Below, piece by piece: positions 9,337 to 18,499 of a stretch of 64,000 nt of DNA; the first letter of the stretch is position 1, and each line of letters opens with the position of its first letter. The position numbers and the translations under genes were made by a program. The stretch spans positions 1 through 64,000 of the forward strand of contig JAAWOE010000007.1 of NCBI GenBank assembly GCA_022799315.1, given 5' to 3'. The stretch comes from Clostridia bacterium. Lineage in GTDB: Bacteria > Bacillota > Clostridia > TANB77 > CAG-508. The notes beneath the pieces were generated by a model. That model had not been told where the DNA came from. It made no database searches and saw only the letters and a list, made by a program, of their open reading frames with translations.

Positions 9337-10195
9337 CTATCCTTCTATTATTTGCTTAATCTTATCAATATTTTGTATAACACAATCATAACCGTATTTA
9401 TAGCAACTATCTAGCTTTCCGTGTATCTAATAATCCCACTTTATCTGTATATACACTTAAAACCAAATCACTCATTTCTAGGCTTTCTTCTGATATTTTA
9501 CTCCCCATTATATCAATTGTTTTCATGACAATATCCATTATATTACTATCCTCTTTAATTGGATCTGCATCAAATTTTACTGCAATTACTTTATCTGCTC
9601 CTTGCTTTTTCACTTCATGTACTGGAACATTATCTAACGCTCCTCCATCCATAAATGCATGTTCTTTAAATTCACAAGGGGTAAATACTGCTGGAAAACT
9701 GCTACTTGCTCTAACAGCTTTTCCTACTGTTATATCTGTAATATATTGCTCCTTATTTTCTACATTTTCTGGTATTCTATTTGTTATAACATATTCCTTT
9801 GAATTTGATATATCTACTGTTGGTATTACTATTGGCATAGATATCTGACTAACACTTCTTATTCCTTTTTTATATGCTATTTGATTATAAATTTTTTCTA
9901 TACTTTTTCCAGACTTTAATCCTTTTAAACTATTCTTTTTATTCATCATAAAATTTCCTATTCCTGATATAATTGGCCCACTGTTAATTTGTACAAGTTC
10001 TTTAGAATATCTTTTAAATAGTATGTATATATAATATGGAGAATATCCCATTGCATAAAGACTTGCAACTAAACTTCCTGCACTTGTTCCTCCTATGATA
10101 TCAATTTTTATATTATTATCTTCTAATGCTTTTAATACACCTGCATGTGCAATTCCTCTAATTCCACCACCAGATAATGCAATGCCTAGTTTCAC
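9337..10195 (-). CDS. Patatin-like phospholipase, read through one +1 shift
   Basis: 285 residues after skipping the C at 9421. It shows the Ser-Asp dyad of patatin lipases: oxyanion loop GGGIRG (9-14), nucleophile Ser38 in GTSAG, and DGG at 183-185. It would hydrolyse acyl esters of membrane lipids. I chose the GTG at 10195 because AGGTG lies just upstream and the product starts with the family-typical VKLGIALSGGG. Without the shift the protein ends four codons after CGG and loses its last 27 residues (Lys-Leu-Asp-Ser-Cys onward). Those residues lie after the catalytic core, so this site alone would not prove the need to shift. Confidence 0.8.
9418..9421 (-). other. +1 frameshift site, CGGA (patatin)
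   Basis: After ACA. Skipping C9421 gives Gly259 and a 27-residue C-terminal extension ending at TAG (9337-9339); frame zero stops after four codons. Confidence 0.6.
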
Positions 10196-10339
10196 TTTTA
10201 TCACCTACTTTTTTATATGATAATATTATTTACATATTATTATATGTTTAAACCTTTTTGTTTGATAAAGTTATTTTTATACCTCTTAGCATTAAAAACT
10301 TACCTCTTATTAAAAAAACATTTCTTATTTTTGAATATA

Positions 10340-10348
10340 TGGTATAAT
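10340..10348 (+). promoter_or_regulatory. Extended -10 promoter element
   Basis: TGGTATAAT (TGn plus TATAAT) lies 18 bases before the LytTR start; the -35 is weak. Confidence 0.45.
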
Positions 10349-10366
10349 GCTTTTGGAGTTGGAGAT

Positions 10367-10816
10367 ATGAATATAAAAATTGATGTAAATGAAAATTTCG
10401 AAGAAGAAATCATTATTCGTTGTAAAAAAATAAGTCCATTAGTTCAAGATGTTCAAAATGCAATTTTAGATATTACCTCATCTTGTAAAACTTTATTGGT
10501 ATATAAAGATGAAAGTGAATACTACTTACCTGTTGATAATATCTTATTTTTTGAAACAAGTGAAAATAGAATATCTGCTCATACTAATAATGATATATAC
10601 TATGTAAAATATCGTCTTTACGAGCTAGAAGAAAAGTTACCAAAGTATTTTCTTCGAATTTCAAAATCTACTATTGTTAATATTAATCAAATATTTGGAA
10701 TTACGCGAACTATTACATCACCTAATATTATTCAATTTTATAATAGTCATAAACAAGTTTATGTATCAAGATTCTATTTTAAAAATTTAAAAAGTAGACT
10801 TGAGGAAAGGAGATAA
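10367..10816 (+). CDS. LytTR-family DNA-binding regulator
   Basis: 149 residues. The C-terminal two thirds form a LytTR domain (YLPVDNILFFETSENRISAHT, then LYELEEKLPKYFLRISKSTIVNINQI), which binds direct-repeat promoter sites. There is no receiver domain, so it is not an ordinary response regulator. The N-terminal 55 residues are short and unassigned. I chose the ATG after GGAGTTGGAGAT; the longer open frame upstream has no ribosome site and overlaps the promoter. The stop is 3 bp from the next gene, whose product resembles LiaF; paired LytTR and LiaF-like genes usually form a small self-regulated module. Confidence 0.8.
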   Translation: MNIKIDVNENFEEEIIIRCKKISPLVQDVQNAILDITSSCKTLLVYKDESEYYLPVDNILFFETSENRISAHTNNDIYYVKYRLYELEEKLPKYFLRISKSTIVNINQIFGITRTITSPNIIQFYNSHKQVYVSRFYFKNLKSRLEERR

Positions 10817-10818
10817 AA

Positions 10819-11529
10819 ATGAAATTTAAAAATTGGTTTTGGGGGTTGTTCTTTATTGTTGCTGCTTGCTTAGTTATTGTTAATCAACTTGGATATCTAA
10901 CAGGATTTAACATATTTACTTTAATTGCTAGCATCTTTTTAATTGCAATTATTATACAAAGTGCAACACATCTTAATTTTGCAGGAATTCTTTTTCCGTT
11001 TGCTATTTTAGGCATTATGTTTGCAGAGCCTTTAGGAATTGAAAATTTAGTTCCCTGGCCTATTTTAATTGCTGCATTATTTGGAACAATTGGATTATCT
11101 TTAATTTTTTCAAAATCTATAAAAGATATTCATTGCCATTGTATTCATGAAAATAACTGTAGTAAAGAACATTTTGATGAAATTATAGATAGTCCCGATG
11201 AAAGTACCGTTAGTTGTAAAGTAAATTTTGGATCTGCAATTAAATATGTAAATACACAAAATTTCCAAAAAGGTTTTTTTGATTGTTCTTTTGGGGCTAT
11301 GAAAGTATATTTTGATAATGCACATATTGAAGATGACCAAGCTGAAATTTATTTAGATGTTTCTTTTGGTGGAGTAGAACTATATATTCCTAAAAACTGG
11401 AATATAATTGATAATGTTAATACTTCACTTGCTGGAATTGATTACGAAGGAAGACCTTCTACATCAACTAAAAAAGTTATCTTAAATGGTAAAATCAGTT
11501 TTGCTGGAGTAACTATTATTTACGTATAA
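10819..11529 (+). CDS. LiaF-like membrane protein
   Basis: 236 residues. Four hydrophobic helices occupy roughly 1-105 (FWGLFFIVAACLVIV, FTLIASIFLIAIII, ILFPFAILGIMF, WPILIAALFGTIGLSLIF). The remainder is a cytoplasmic beta-rich domain with repeated FGxxxxY units (NFGSAIKYV, SFGAMKVYF, SFGGVELYI, SFAGVTIIYV), the pattern of the LiaF C-terminal domain. LiaF proteins restrain envelope-stress signalling. Being translationally coupled to the LytTR gene, it probably controls that regulator. Confidence 0.75.
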   Translation: MKFKNWFWGLFFIVAACLVIVNQLGYLTGFNIFTLIASIFLIAIIIQSATHLNFAGILFPFAILGIMFAEPLGIENLVPWPILIAALFGTIGLSLIFSKSIKDIHCHCIHENNCSKEHFDEIIDSPDESTVSCKVNFGSAIKYVNTQNFQKGFFDCSFGAMKVYFDNAHIEDDQAEIYLDVSFGGVELYIPKNWNIIDNVNTSLAGIDYEGRPSTSTKKVILNGKISFAGVTIIYV

Positions 11530-11548
11530 GAAAAACATTGTATCTTTT

Positions 11549-11608
11549 AGATAAAGAGGTAAAATGAAAGTAGATTTTTATATCTATTCTCATTTTACCT
11601 CTTTATCT
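11549..11608. terminator. Bidirectional terminator
   Basis: A perfect 19-bp stem (AGATAAAGAGGTAAAATGA and its complement) between the converging LiaF-like and toxin genes. Confidence 0.8.
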
Positions 11609-11625
11609 AGTAATATAATATCATT

Positions 11626-11901
11626 TTATATTTTTTCATAATGTGTCCAAAAACTAATTATTTTAATTGTTTTTTCTTTTTCAAATACTTGATAAACTAA
11701 TCTGTGTTGTATGTTAATTCTTCTTGAATATGCACCTTGCAAATCTCCTACCAACTTTTCATATGGCGGAGGATTTTGAAATGGATTTTCTTTTATTAAG
11801 TTAATTAAATTTTTAACTTTTTCATCAAGTCCTATAGATTTTACTTTTGGTATATCTTTTATTGCTTTTTTTCTATATACTATTTTATACAAAATTACCA
11901 C
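11626..11901 (-). CDS. RelE/YoeB-type toxin
   Basis: A 91-residue ribosome-dependent mRNA interferase of the Txe/YoeB branch. Recognisable parts are the N-terminal helix pair, PYEKLVGDLQGAYSRRINIQHRLVY and the C-terminal IISFWTHYEK. The Glu/Arg/His catalytic set of YoeB is represented by residues in EKL, SRRIN and THY. The start is GTG and overlaps the antitoxin stop by a few bases, the standard coupled order (antitoxin first). Confidence 0.85.
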   Translation of the reverse strand: MVILYKIVYRKKAIKDIPKVKSIGLDEKVKNLINLIKENPFQNPPPYEKLVGDLQGAYSRRINIQHRLVYQVFEKEKTIKIISFWTHYEKI

Positions 11902-12143
11902 TCCACCTCATCTTCACTAATACATTCATTTAATGGTTCTTTTAATCCATTAACTATATCGGTTTTCAATTCTGGTATAGACGAAATATACAATGTTTCC
12001 ATCAAATTATTATAATCCTCCTCTGATATCACAACAGCATTTCCATTTTTTGTTGAAATATTTATTGGTTCATTAAATTTTATTGTTTTTTCCAATAGAT
12101 CATATATATCTTTTCTAAAATTTGTAATATTTATATTTGTCAT
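11895..12143 (-). CDS. Phd/YefM-type antitoxin
   Basis: 82 residues. The N-terminus (NITNFRKDIYDLLEKTIKFNEPINISTKNGNAVVISEEDYNNLMETLYI) is the Phd/YefM DNA-binding fold; the acidic C-terminus (ECISEDEVEW) is the toxin-binding tail. It should neutralise the downstream YoeB-like toxin and repress its own promoter. Confidence 0.85.
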   Translation of the reverse strand: MTNINITNFRKDIYDLLEKTIKFNEPINISTKNGNAVVISEEDYNNLMETLYISSIPELKTDIVNGLKEPLNECISEDEVEW

Positions 12144-12243
12144 AGTACTTCCCCCTATTTATTAGTATAGCATACGTTTTTACGTACGTCAACTGTTTTT
12201 ATTTATTTTACTATTTTAACAACACAATAATATATTATTCACA

Positions 12244-12284
12244 AAAAAGCTGTAATTTAACTTTATTGTTAAATTACAGCTTTT
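12244..12284 (-). terminator. Terminator of the rpsF-ssb-rpsR operon
   Basis: A 16-17 bp stem (AGCTGTAATTTAAC and complement) running into six T residues on the minus strand. Confidence 0.85.
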
Positions 12285-12290
12285 ACTTTA

Positions 12291-12578
12291 TTAATTTTCA
12301 GCATAAGGTAGCATTGCAATATGTCTACATCTTTTTACAGCTATTGTAATATCTCTTTGATGTTTTGCACAAGCTCCTGTTGCTCTTCTTGGTAATATTT
12401 TACCTTTTTCATTAATGAATTTTTTTAATTGGTCTGGATTTTTATAATCTAAAACTAAGTCTTTGTCACTACATAGTGCACATACTTTTTTTCTCATTTT
12501 TCTAAATTTTGGATTATAATCTTCATCACCGTTATTCATTCTATTATTTCTTCTATTGTTTTGTTTTTTATCTGCCAT
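12291..12578 (-). CDS. rpsR: 30S ribosomal protein S18
   Basis: 95 residues, last gene of the classical S6-SSB-S18 operon. The C-terminal two thirds are typical: [22 protein letters not shown], then [38 protein letters not shown] sequence. Cys33, Cys36, Cys69 and His72 suggest the zinc-bound form of S18. The N-terminus has a short Asn/Arg-rich extension. Confidence 0.97.
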   Translation of the reverse strand: MADKKQNNRRNNRMNNGDEDYNPKFRKMRKKVCALCSDKDLVLDYKNPDQLKKFINEKGKILPRRATGACAKHQRDITIAVKRCRHIAMLPYAEN

Positions 12579-12602
12579 TTTATTACTTTCCCCCTATCTT
12601 GA

Positions 12603-13019
12603 TTAGAATGGTAGGTCATCATTTGAAGAAATTTCAAATTCTGGACTTGTTGCTACATTACCAAATGTGTTTTCAAAGTTTCCTGCAGATTCTCCATCTC
12701 TTTTGCTATCTGCAAAATATGCTTCTTCTGCAACAACTTCTGTTACATAATGTTTTTGTCCTTGTTCATCGTCCCAATTTCTTGTTTGAATTCTTCCAAC
12801 AATTCCTACTTGTTGACCTTTTTTAAAGTATTTACTGCAAAATTCTCCTGTTTTGCTCCAAGCAACTATATTAATAAAGTCTGCTTGTCTTTCTTCTCCT
12901 TGTCTTACAAATCTTCTGTTTACTGCAATAGAGAAACTTGCAACTAATGTATTATTAGTTTGTGTGTATCTTACTTCTGGATCTCTTGTTAATCTTCCCA
13001 TTAAAATTACTTTGTTCAT
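12603..13019 (-). CDS. ssb: Single-stranded DNA-binding protein
   Basis: 138 residues. OB-fold from residue 1 to about 105 (NKVILMGRLTRDPEVRYTQTNNTLVASFSIAVNRRF, then FINIVAWSKTGEFCSKYFKKGQQVGIVGRIQTRNWDD). The C-terminal acidic tip SNDDLPF is the docking site for replication partners. Middle gene of the rpsF-ssb-rpsR operon. Confidence 0.97.
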   Translation of the reverse strand: MNKVILMGRLTRDPEVRYTQTNNTLVASFSIAVNRRFVRQGEERQADFINIVAWSKTGEFCSKYFKKGQQVGIVGRIQTRNWDDEQGQKHYVTEVVAEEAYFADSKRDGESAGNFENTFGNVATSPEFEISSNDDLPF

Positions 13020-13075
13020 ATTATACCTCTTACCTTTCTAAAGGTTCCTTAAAAATTGTTCATACTAATTTAATA

Positions 13076-13360
13076 TTAGTCTTCTTTTCTTACTACGATA
13101 AATTTAATTACTTCATCTGTAATTCTATAGTTTCTTTCTAATTCTGCAATTAGTTCTGGTTTAGCTTCAAAGTTAATTAATACATAGTATCCTTCTTTGT
13201 TTTTCTTAACTTCATACGCTAATTTTCTTTTTCCCATTTCTTCTACAGATTCTACTTTACCTTCAGCATTAATCAAGTCTGAGAATTTTGTTATAAGGTT
13301 TTTAATTCCTTCTTCCTCAACAACTGGACTAATAATGATAACACTTTCGTATTTATTCAT
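13076..13360 (-). CDS. rpsF: 30S ribosomal protein S6
   Basis: 94 residues, full length (MNKYESVIIISPVVEEEGI, then KRKLAYEVKKNKEGYYVLINFEA). AGGAGGTG precedes the ATG. A CATACT/AGTATG hairpin sits just upstream of the ribosome site on this strand and could be part of an S6:S18 autoregulatory leader; I cannot confirm that motif by eye. Confidence 0.97.
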   Translation of the reverse strand: MNKYESVIIISPVVEEEGIKNLITKFSDLINAEGKVESVEEMGKRKLAYEVKKNKEGYYVLINFEAKPELIAELERNYRITDEVIKFIVVRKED

Positions 13361-13411
13361 TATATTTCACCTCCTTATGGATAATAACCCATACTTCCCT
13401 AGTATGAGTAA

Positions 13412-13442
13412 GGAAAAAAGCAATGCTTTTTTTCAAACATTG
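13412..13442 (-). terminator. Hairpin upstream of rpsF
   Basis: AGCAATG / CATTGCT with a T run on the minus strand. It would end transcripts from the pseudopilin gene or attenuate the rpsF operon. Confidence 0.5.
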
Positions 13443-13540
13443 CTATTTTATCACATATATGAACTTTTTGCAAGATTTTTTGTGGATTTTCCTAAAGTTA
13501 CTGTGTAAACTATAACTAACTTTCATATATAAATTAATGC

Positions 13541-13708
13541 TGTAAGAACCCTCCGTCAGTCCTTCGGACTGCCACCTCCCTTAGATAAAGGAGGCTTTTC
13601 TCTATTTTTAAAAATAACTATTTCAGTCTAGCAACTTACTAAAACATTAGCTTAAAGGCCCCTTTACTTAAGGGGGCTGTCTGCGTAAGCAGACTGGGGG
13701 TTCTTAGA
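13541..13708. repeat. Terminally inverted repeat element with internal hairpins
   Basis: Starts GTAAGAACCCTCC and ends GGGGGTTCTTAG, giving inverted ends. Inside are AGTCCTTCGGACT, CCTCC...GGAGG, CCCCTTTACTTAAGGGG and CAGTCTGCTTACGCAGAC-like stems. There is no coding capacity. It fills most of the gap between rpsF and the pseudopilin gene and looks like a non-autonomous mobile or REP-type element. Confidence 0.6.
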
Positions 13709-13717
13709 AACATATAA

Positions 13718-14923
13718 CTATTCTACTATTGTTCCACTTACACTTCCTTCTATTACTCCACCTGTTTTGTTAAATGTACCTTTAACTACAGCTACAGCAT
13801 ATCCTCCTGCATTATTAATTATTTTTCCAGAATTTAAAGTTACTCTTTGCTCATTATAATCTATTAAAACTATAGTTGCTAACATGTTACTATCAACACT
13901 TCCTGAGGTTAACATAGCACCATCTATAATTAATTCTGCATTTTCGCCTTGTATTCTTAGTGTGTTTCCAACCTTAGAAGATATTGTCCCTCCTAAAAGC
14001 TCTGTACTTCCTCCAACAATTCTTATTGCAATCCCTCTACCTATATCTGTATTTCGGTCTTCTGATGTATTACTTATTGTTCCTGATAATACTTTTAAAT
14101 TTCCAGACACTTGGTATATTGCATTAGCATCATCTATAAATGAAGATGTTGTGATATTTCCAGACTCAATTGTTAACTCTCCATTATTAGTTATTGTGAT
14201 ACCATCACTATTAATATTACCTTGTCCTGTTATTATTAATGTACCATTATTTATTATTGTTCCAGTTATTGTTTTGTTTGTTAGTTCTAATTTAATTATT
14301 TTTTCTTCTGGTATAGTTATTGCTTCTTCCAAATCTTCTAATACTAATATACTAGTTTCTTCATTATTGGGAATACTCTCTATTGCAAGTTCCATAGTAG
14401 CATAATATTTTTTCCCTACTTGTATTTTTTTTGAAACAGTTGGTACATCTACCTTTGTATATTCTCCTGGTATTGTATAGTATGTTATTTCATCAACTTG
14501 TACACCTTTTATATAATATATATTATGACTTTGTTCATTTATAACATATATATCTGTTAATTCTGCATTTGCACTTTGCTTATATTTTGAGTAATCTTTT
14601 CCATAACTCAATTTAATATTTTCTAAAAGCTCTAAATCTATAACATAGTATTTATCATTATCATTTTGATTAATTAAATTAACATTAGTAACATTAGTAT
14701 ATTGTTCTTTTATTATTGGTATTTCTCCATATTTTGAATAATAAATCTGAATTTTATTAGTTAAAGCGTTTATATCATTATACATGCCGTTTAATGCTTT
14801 AGTTCTTGTAGCTGTACTAACACTATAAATCAAAATGCTTGATATTATTAGCATTATAACAATAGCTAAAATAAGAGTTACGAGTGTAATACCTTTATTT
14901 CCCTTTAACTTTGTATTTATCAT
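13718..14923 (-). CDS. Orphan pseudopilin-like surface protein
   Basis: 401 residues. A prepilin-type N-terminus (NKGITLVTLILAIVIMLI, cleavage after Gly) leads into a single helix; Glu at mature position 5 is missing (Thr). Residues about 170-400 are a repetitive beta-rich region with many short GNI/GTI/NNG turns (LTNKTITGTIINNGTLIITG), like a beta-helix. I chose the internal ATG because GGAGG lies 9 bases upstream. The function is unknown; surface display through a type IV pilin-like route is inferred. Confidence 0.7.
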   Translation of the reverse strand: MINTKLKGNKGITLVTLILAIVIMLIISSILIYSVSTATRTKALNGMYNDINALTNKIQIYYSKYGEIPIIKEQYTNVTNVNLINQNDNDKYYVIDLELLENIKLSYGKDYSKYKQSANAELTDIYVINEQSHNIYYIKGVQVDEITYYTIPGEYTKVDVPTVSKKIQVGKKYYATMELAIESIPNNEETSILVLEDLEEAITIPEEKIIKLELTNKTITGTIINNGTLIITGQGNINSDGITITNNGELTIESGNITTSSFIDDANAIYQVSGNLKVLSGTISNTSEDRNTDIGRGIAIRIVGGSTELLGGTISSKVGNTLRIQGENAELIIDGAMLTSGSVDSNMLATIVLIDYNEQRVTLNSGKIINNAGGYAVAVVKGTFNKTGGVIEGSVSGTIVE

Positions 14924-14976
14924 TTGAATTTCCTCCACATTTCTTTAGTATATCTTACTATTAAACGTGTTTTATT

Positions 14977-15624
14977 TCAACTATTTTCTATTATTTTATA
15001 TATTCTCTTTTTCATATTATATTTTTTATTTTCTGTGATAGTTAATATCCATAGGTAACTAATTATTAACAATATTGCTATATTTTTATAATAGTATATT
15101 CCTACACTTGCAACCATCGTTAATAATATTGTACAAGCATTAGATATGAAATTTATACATTCTATTGATTCTTTTTTCCCTTTTATTATATGTACTAATT
15201 CTTTTAAAAACCTTCCTCCATCTAGTGGATATATAGGTATAAGATTAAAAACTGCTATTAATAAGTTTGCATATATAATTTCTTTTGATATACCAATATG
15301 ATTTTTGCAGAATATGTAAAGCATAATTATAATTATATTTGTAATTGGTCCTGCTATTGCTAATATCATTTTTTTAACATTTAAAACATTACCATTTTTA
15401 ATTTTCTTATTATAATCTTTATATATAACACTAAATTCTATACATATCCCTAATGGCATTATTTTTAAAGCTTTTGGCTTTAATCCTAATAATAGTCCAC
15501 ATATTAGGTGCCCCATTTCATGTATAAATGCAAAAAACATAAGTAGGGCATATATTTCTATTTGCTTTGTAAAATAAAATAAAATAGCAAACAAAAATAT
15601 CTTTAGATTCACATTTATTGTCAT
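14977..15624 (-). CDS. spoIVFB: SpoIVFB-like intramembrane metalloprotease (M50)
   Basis: 215 residues with about five membrane helices. Zinc motif HEMGH at 35-39 and the third ligand in PLDGGR near 133-138 mark a site-2 protease. In spore formers SpoIVFB cuts pro-sigma-K in the mother cell membrane. The gene follows a SpoIVFA-like gene by 14 bp, which supports this role over a generic M50 peptidase. Confidence 0.85.
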   Translation of the reverse strand: MTINVNLKIFLFAILFYFTKQIEIYALLMFFAFIHEMGHLICGLLLGLKPKALKIMPLGICIEFSVIYKDYNKKIKNGNVLNVKKMILAIAGPITNIIIIMLYIFCKNHIGISKEIIYANLLIAVFNLIPIYPLDGGRFLKELVHIIKGKKESIECINFISNACTILLTMVASVGIYYYKNIAILLIISYLWILTITENKKYNMKKRIYKIIENS

Positions 15625-15638
15625 CTTACATATACCTC

Positions 15639-16547
15639 CTAAAACTCTAAAATGTCCCTTGGGTTTATGTATGTGGTTCCTCTCATAATTTCAAAATGTA
15701 AATGCGGTCCAGTAGATTTACCTGTTGTTCCTACTTCTGCAATTTCTTGTCCTTGTAGTATTTTTTCTCCTTCTTTTACATATAATTTACTGCAGTGAGC
15801 ATAAAGAGTACTTACATCTCCATTTGTTATTTTTATATGATGTCCATAATCACCTATTGTGGATGATATTGTTACTGTTCCTTCCATTGCTGCTTTTATT
15901 ACTGTTCCTGTATTTGCTGCTATATCTATCCCTGAATGATTTTTGCTTACAATAGGGTTATCTACATTTCTTAAACCAAATTCAGATGACACTATACCTT
16001 CAATTGGTTTTATGAACGAATACTTTGTTTTTATATATCTCTCATCTGTTAAAGGCTCTTCTTCTATCTCTTCTTTTAACTCCTCATAATTTATAGTTTC
16101 CTGTGCTGATGCAAAAATTGCTTTTGTATCTATAGTTTCTATTTCTGCTCCTCCCATTGCATCTTCAGTTATAGTATTTACTACATTATTATCTATAGTA
16201 TTATTGGTCCCTTCCTCATTTGGTAAAATTCCTTCACTTAGGTTATTTATTTGATTTTGAATTTCTGTATATATTGCTTGTATATTTATGTCATATGACA
16301 ATATTTCCTTTGTCCTATTTATAACTTCTTCTGAAAAAACATAGTTACTATTTTGTATTAAATAAAATATAAAATAGATTAGTAAACATATTAAAATTTG
16401 TAAAATCATTTTCTTAAACAAATTATAATTTTTCTTTTCAGATACACTTACTGTAGCTACATTATGTGTATTGTAGCCCCCTCTTCTTCTTTCATAAATT
16501 TCTTCTGCTCTTCTAATCTTCTCTTCTGCACTTAAAGTTCTTTCCAA
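15639..16547 (-). CDS. spoIVFA: SpoIVFA-like M23 peptidase-domain protein
   Basis: 302 residues from a TTG start with AGAGGTG upstream; the longer ATG reading has no ribosome site. Charged N-terminus, membrane helix near 47-65, a variable linker, then a LytM/M23 domain with His204xxxDIA-Asp208, His251 and HLH at 282-284. SpoIVFA tethers and inhibits SpoIVFB at the forespore membrane. Here the zinc residues are intact, so endopeptidase activity on peptidoglycan is possible. Operon with spoIVFB. Confidence 0.75.
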   Translation of the reverse strand: MERTLSAEEKIRRAEEIYERRRGGYNTHNVATVSVSEKKNYNLFKKMILQILICLLIYFIFYLIQNSNYVFSEEVINRTKEILSYDINIQAIYTEIQNQINNLSEGILPNEEGTNNTIDNNVVNTITEDAMGGAEIETIDTKAIFASAQETINYEELKEEIEEEPLTDERYIKTKYSFIKPIEGIVSSEFGLRNVDNPIVSKNHSGIDIAANTGTVIKAAMEGTVTISSTIGDYGHHIKITNGDVSTLYAHCSKLYVKEGEKILQGQEIAEVGTTGKSTGPHLHFEIMRGTTYINPRDILEF

Positions 16548-16622
16548 TAAAAAAACACCTCTTCTAAAGTAATATATTTTTTTAATATATATGTTAGAAT
16601 AAGATGTTTTATGCAAATTGTT

Positions 16623-16961
16623 TTAAATTAAATTTACAACAATTGCAAATACTGCAATTACTGCAAAAAAAGCCGTTAATTTTTTTACTCTTTCGTACTT
16701 TTTTCTTAGATTTTTATTTATTTGTTCTAATTGTTTTGGTTTTTCAACGCTTGAAATATAGCTTGCTATAACAGATTCCGCTTCTTTTATAATATAATCT
16801 TTAGAATTTGTTTTTCCTTTTGCTACTACCTTGACATTTTCCTTTTTCTTATTTATGTTTTTAACCTTCGCATTAGACTTTAAAATAACTATTGCTTCTT
16901 CAACAATATTAGATGGCAAATTTTTTAAAACTACTATATTTTTCATATTACTTGTATCCAT
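16623..16961 (-). CDS. Small protein with C-terminal membrane anchor
   Basis: 112 residues, family not recognised. Residues 1-90 are Lys/Glu-rich with heptad-like spacing (KQLEQINKNLRKKYERVKKL); the last 18 residues (LTAFFAVIAVFAIVVNLI) form one membrane helix. AGGAGGT lies 5 bases before the ATG. It lies 75 bp upstream of the spoIVFA-like gene on the same strand and may be transcribed with it, so a sporulation role is possible. Confidence 0.6.
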   Translation of the reverse strand: MDTSNMKNIVVLKNLPSNIVEEAIVILKSNAKVKNINKKKENVKVVAKGKTNSKDYIIKEAESVIASYISSVEKPKQLEQINKNLRKKYERVKKLTAFFAVIAVFAIVVNLI

Positions 16962-17032
16962 ATGTACCTCCTAAAAATTGGATTATATATTTATATAGAT
17001 TTTTTCCAATTTTTCTAGGAATATACATGTTA

Positions 17033-17579
17033 CTATTTATATTTTATCGTATTACAAATTCCAGAAGATGTAAGTTCTGCCAAACGCATAACATCTCCTA
17101 ATCCGAGTATTTTGTAACGATGAAAAATTATATTTTGGTATCTTGTAGTCTTTTGCTACTACTCCTCTTATACTAATATCACCTATTGGTATTAACTTTT
17201 TATTTGTTCCTTTTCCACATTGTATTTTTTTATTAGTAACTAAAATTTTGCCTAAATTATTTTGTGTCCCTAAAGCAGAATCAATTGCTATTATACATGG
17301 ATTACTGTAAGTATTATATATTTTATTTACTACACTTTCTAAATTTATAGCTGAAATTGGTTCATCTAAAGTTCCATATACATGTATATTTTGATATGTG
17401 TTTTTAAATCCTTCTTTTAATTTCTGCCCCACTATTGGTCCATAACAATCCCCTGTAATTTTGTCACTACCTACACATAGAAATAAATAATCTGTATATG
17501 GATCTTCTGTTTTTAAGTTGTACAATATATCACTAAAATCATTAACAAACTTATTATATTTCTCATCTTGTGAAAGCAT
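17033..17579 (-). CDS. YyaC-like (DUF1256) spore protein, read through one +1 shift
   Basis: 181 residues after skipping the C at 17105. Features seen: LFLCVGSDKITGDCYGPIVGQKL (residues about 48-70), DEPISAINLE, IIAIDSALG and the C-terminal GLGDVMRLAELTSSGI. These match the YyaC/DUF1256 family, which is related to the spore protease GPR fold and found in endospore formers. Without the shift the last 23 residues are replaced by an unrelated tail (RIRRCYAFG...). Upstream of the other spoIVF-region genes on the same strand. Confidence 0.75.
17102..17105 (-). other. +1 frameshift site, CGGA (YyaC-like)
   Basis: After ACT. Skipping C17105 reads Gly159 then LGDVMRLAEL; frame zero runs 17 codons of unrelated residues to a stop. 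The base phase is right, but Arg at this position in relatives cannot be excluded. Confidence 0.7.
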
Positions 17580-17634
17580 AATTTATCACCTCAAGTTTTA
17601 TTTATCTATTTTTATGCTTTTTTATACTATCTTA

Positions 17635-17880
17635 TTACTCTTTATTTCTTGAAATAATAATATTTATGTTATCATCGTTTTTATACTTTTTTATGATGTC
17701 ACTAGAAAACCCTGCAACTTCATTTGATAAGATTATTGTATTATATTTGTTTTTAACCAATTCATCTATTTTATTATCTGTTTCTTCCAAATCTTCTATT
17801 TCATATACATCAAAACCTATATGTTGTTGAATTTTAAAACTCTTTTTGTCATTTTTAGATTTTAGCCATGATATTTTCAT
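17635..17880 (-). CDS. Small soluble protein of unknown function
   Basis: 81 residues from the ATG preceded by AGGTGG; the longer reading adds 21 residues with no ribosome site. A predicted alternating strand-helix pattern (YNTIILSNEVAGFSSDIIKKY, INIIISRN) suggests a small alpha/beta domain. I do not recognise it. It lies 55 bp upstream of the YyaC-like gene. Confidence 0.5.
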   Translation of the reverse strand: MKISWLKSKNDKKSFKIQQHIGFDVYEIEDLEETDNKIDELVKNKYNTIILSNEVAGFSSDIIKKYKNDDNINIIISRNKE

Positions 17881-17980
17881 AATAAACCACCTAAAATTAG
17901 ATTGGCTAATTTTAAAAATATTATACAAAAAGGTATGAAACAAATTTGTTTCATATTAGATTATTCTACTAAATTATACA

Positions 17981-18016
17981 AAAAATAGAGAATGTAACTT
18001 AGGTTACATTCTCTAT
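17981..18016 (-). terminator. Terminator of hup
   Basis: ATAGAGAATGTAAC and its complement form a 14-bp stem followed by six T residues on the minus strand. Confidence 0.85.
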
Positions 18017-18057
18017 CTTTATATGAATTTATATATCTATTTTAACATATACAAATC

Positions 18058-18336
18058 TTATTTTTTGTTAACTAAATCTTTTAAAGCTTTTCCTGCTTTG
18101 AATACTGGAGCTTTAGATGCTGGTATTTTGATTTCTTCTTTAGTTTGTGGGTTTCTTCCTTTTCTAGCTGCTCTTTTTCTTACTTCAAAAGAACCAAATC
18201 CAACTAATTGTACTTTGTCTCCTTTTACTAATGCTTCTGTTACAACGTTAACGAAAGCGTTTACTGTTTCTTCAGCACTTTTTTTTGTGTCTCCTGTTTT
18301 AGCAGCTATAGCTGCGATTAAATCTGATTTGTTCAT
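18058..18336 (-). CDS. hup: HU-type nucleoid protein
   Basis: 92 residues, full HU fold: [47 protein letters not shown] and the C-terminal [16 protein letters not shown]. The DNA-bending arm with its Arg/Lys/Asn-Pro tip is intact. AGGAGGT precedes the ATG. Confidence 0.97.
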   Translation of the reverse strand: MNKSDLIAAIAAKTGDTKKSAEETVNAFVNVVTEALVKGDKVQLVGFGSFEVRKRAARKGRNPQTKEEIKIPASKAPVFKAGKALKDLVNKK

Positions 18337-18499
18337 TAAAATTACCTCCTAAAAGTTTTTGTTTTTTATGTAGTATTTTCAACTACATTATTATTATTCG
18401 CCAAAATATTATAAATTCCCTCTTTTTTCTTTATTTTTTTCTTTTCTTTCCTTTGATATTCTAAGTATAACACGTTTTTTGTCATATTGAATTTGTTTT

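Noticed and set aside
10217..10366. Fifty-codon N-terminal extension of the LytTR protein
   Set aside because: It overlaps the extended -10 promoter and lacks a ribosome site; the internal ATG has GGAG.
13361..13420. S6:S18 leader riboswitch upstream of rpsF
   Set aside because: A hairpin exists, but the conserved binding motif could not be recognised by eye, so it is mentioned only in the rpsF entry.
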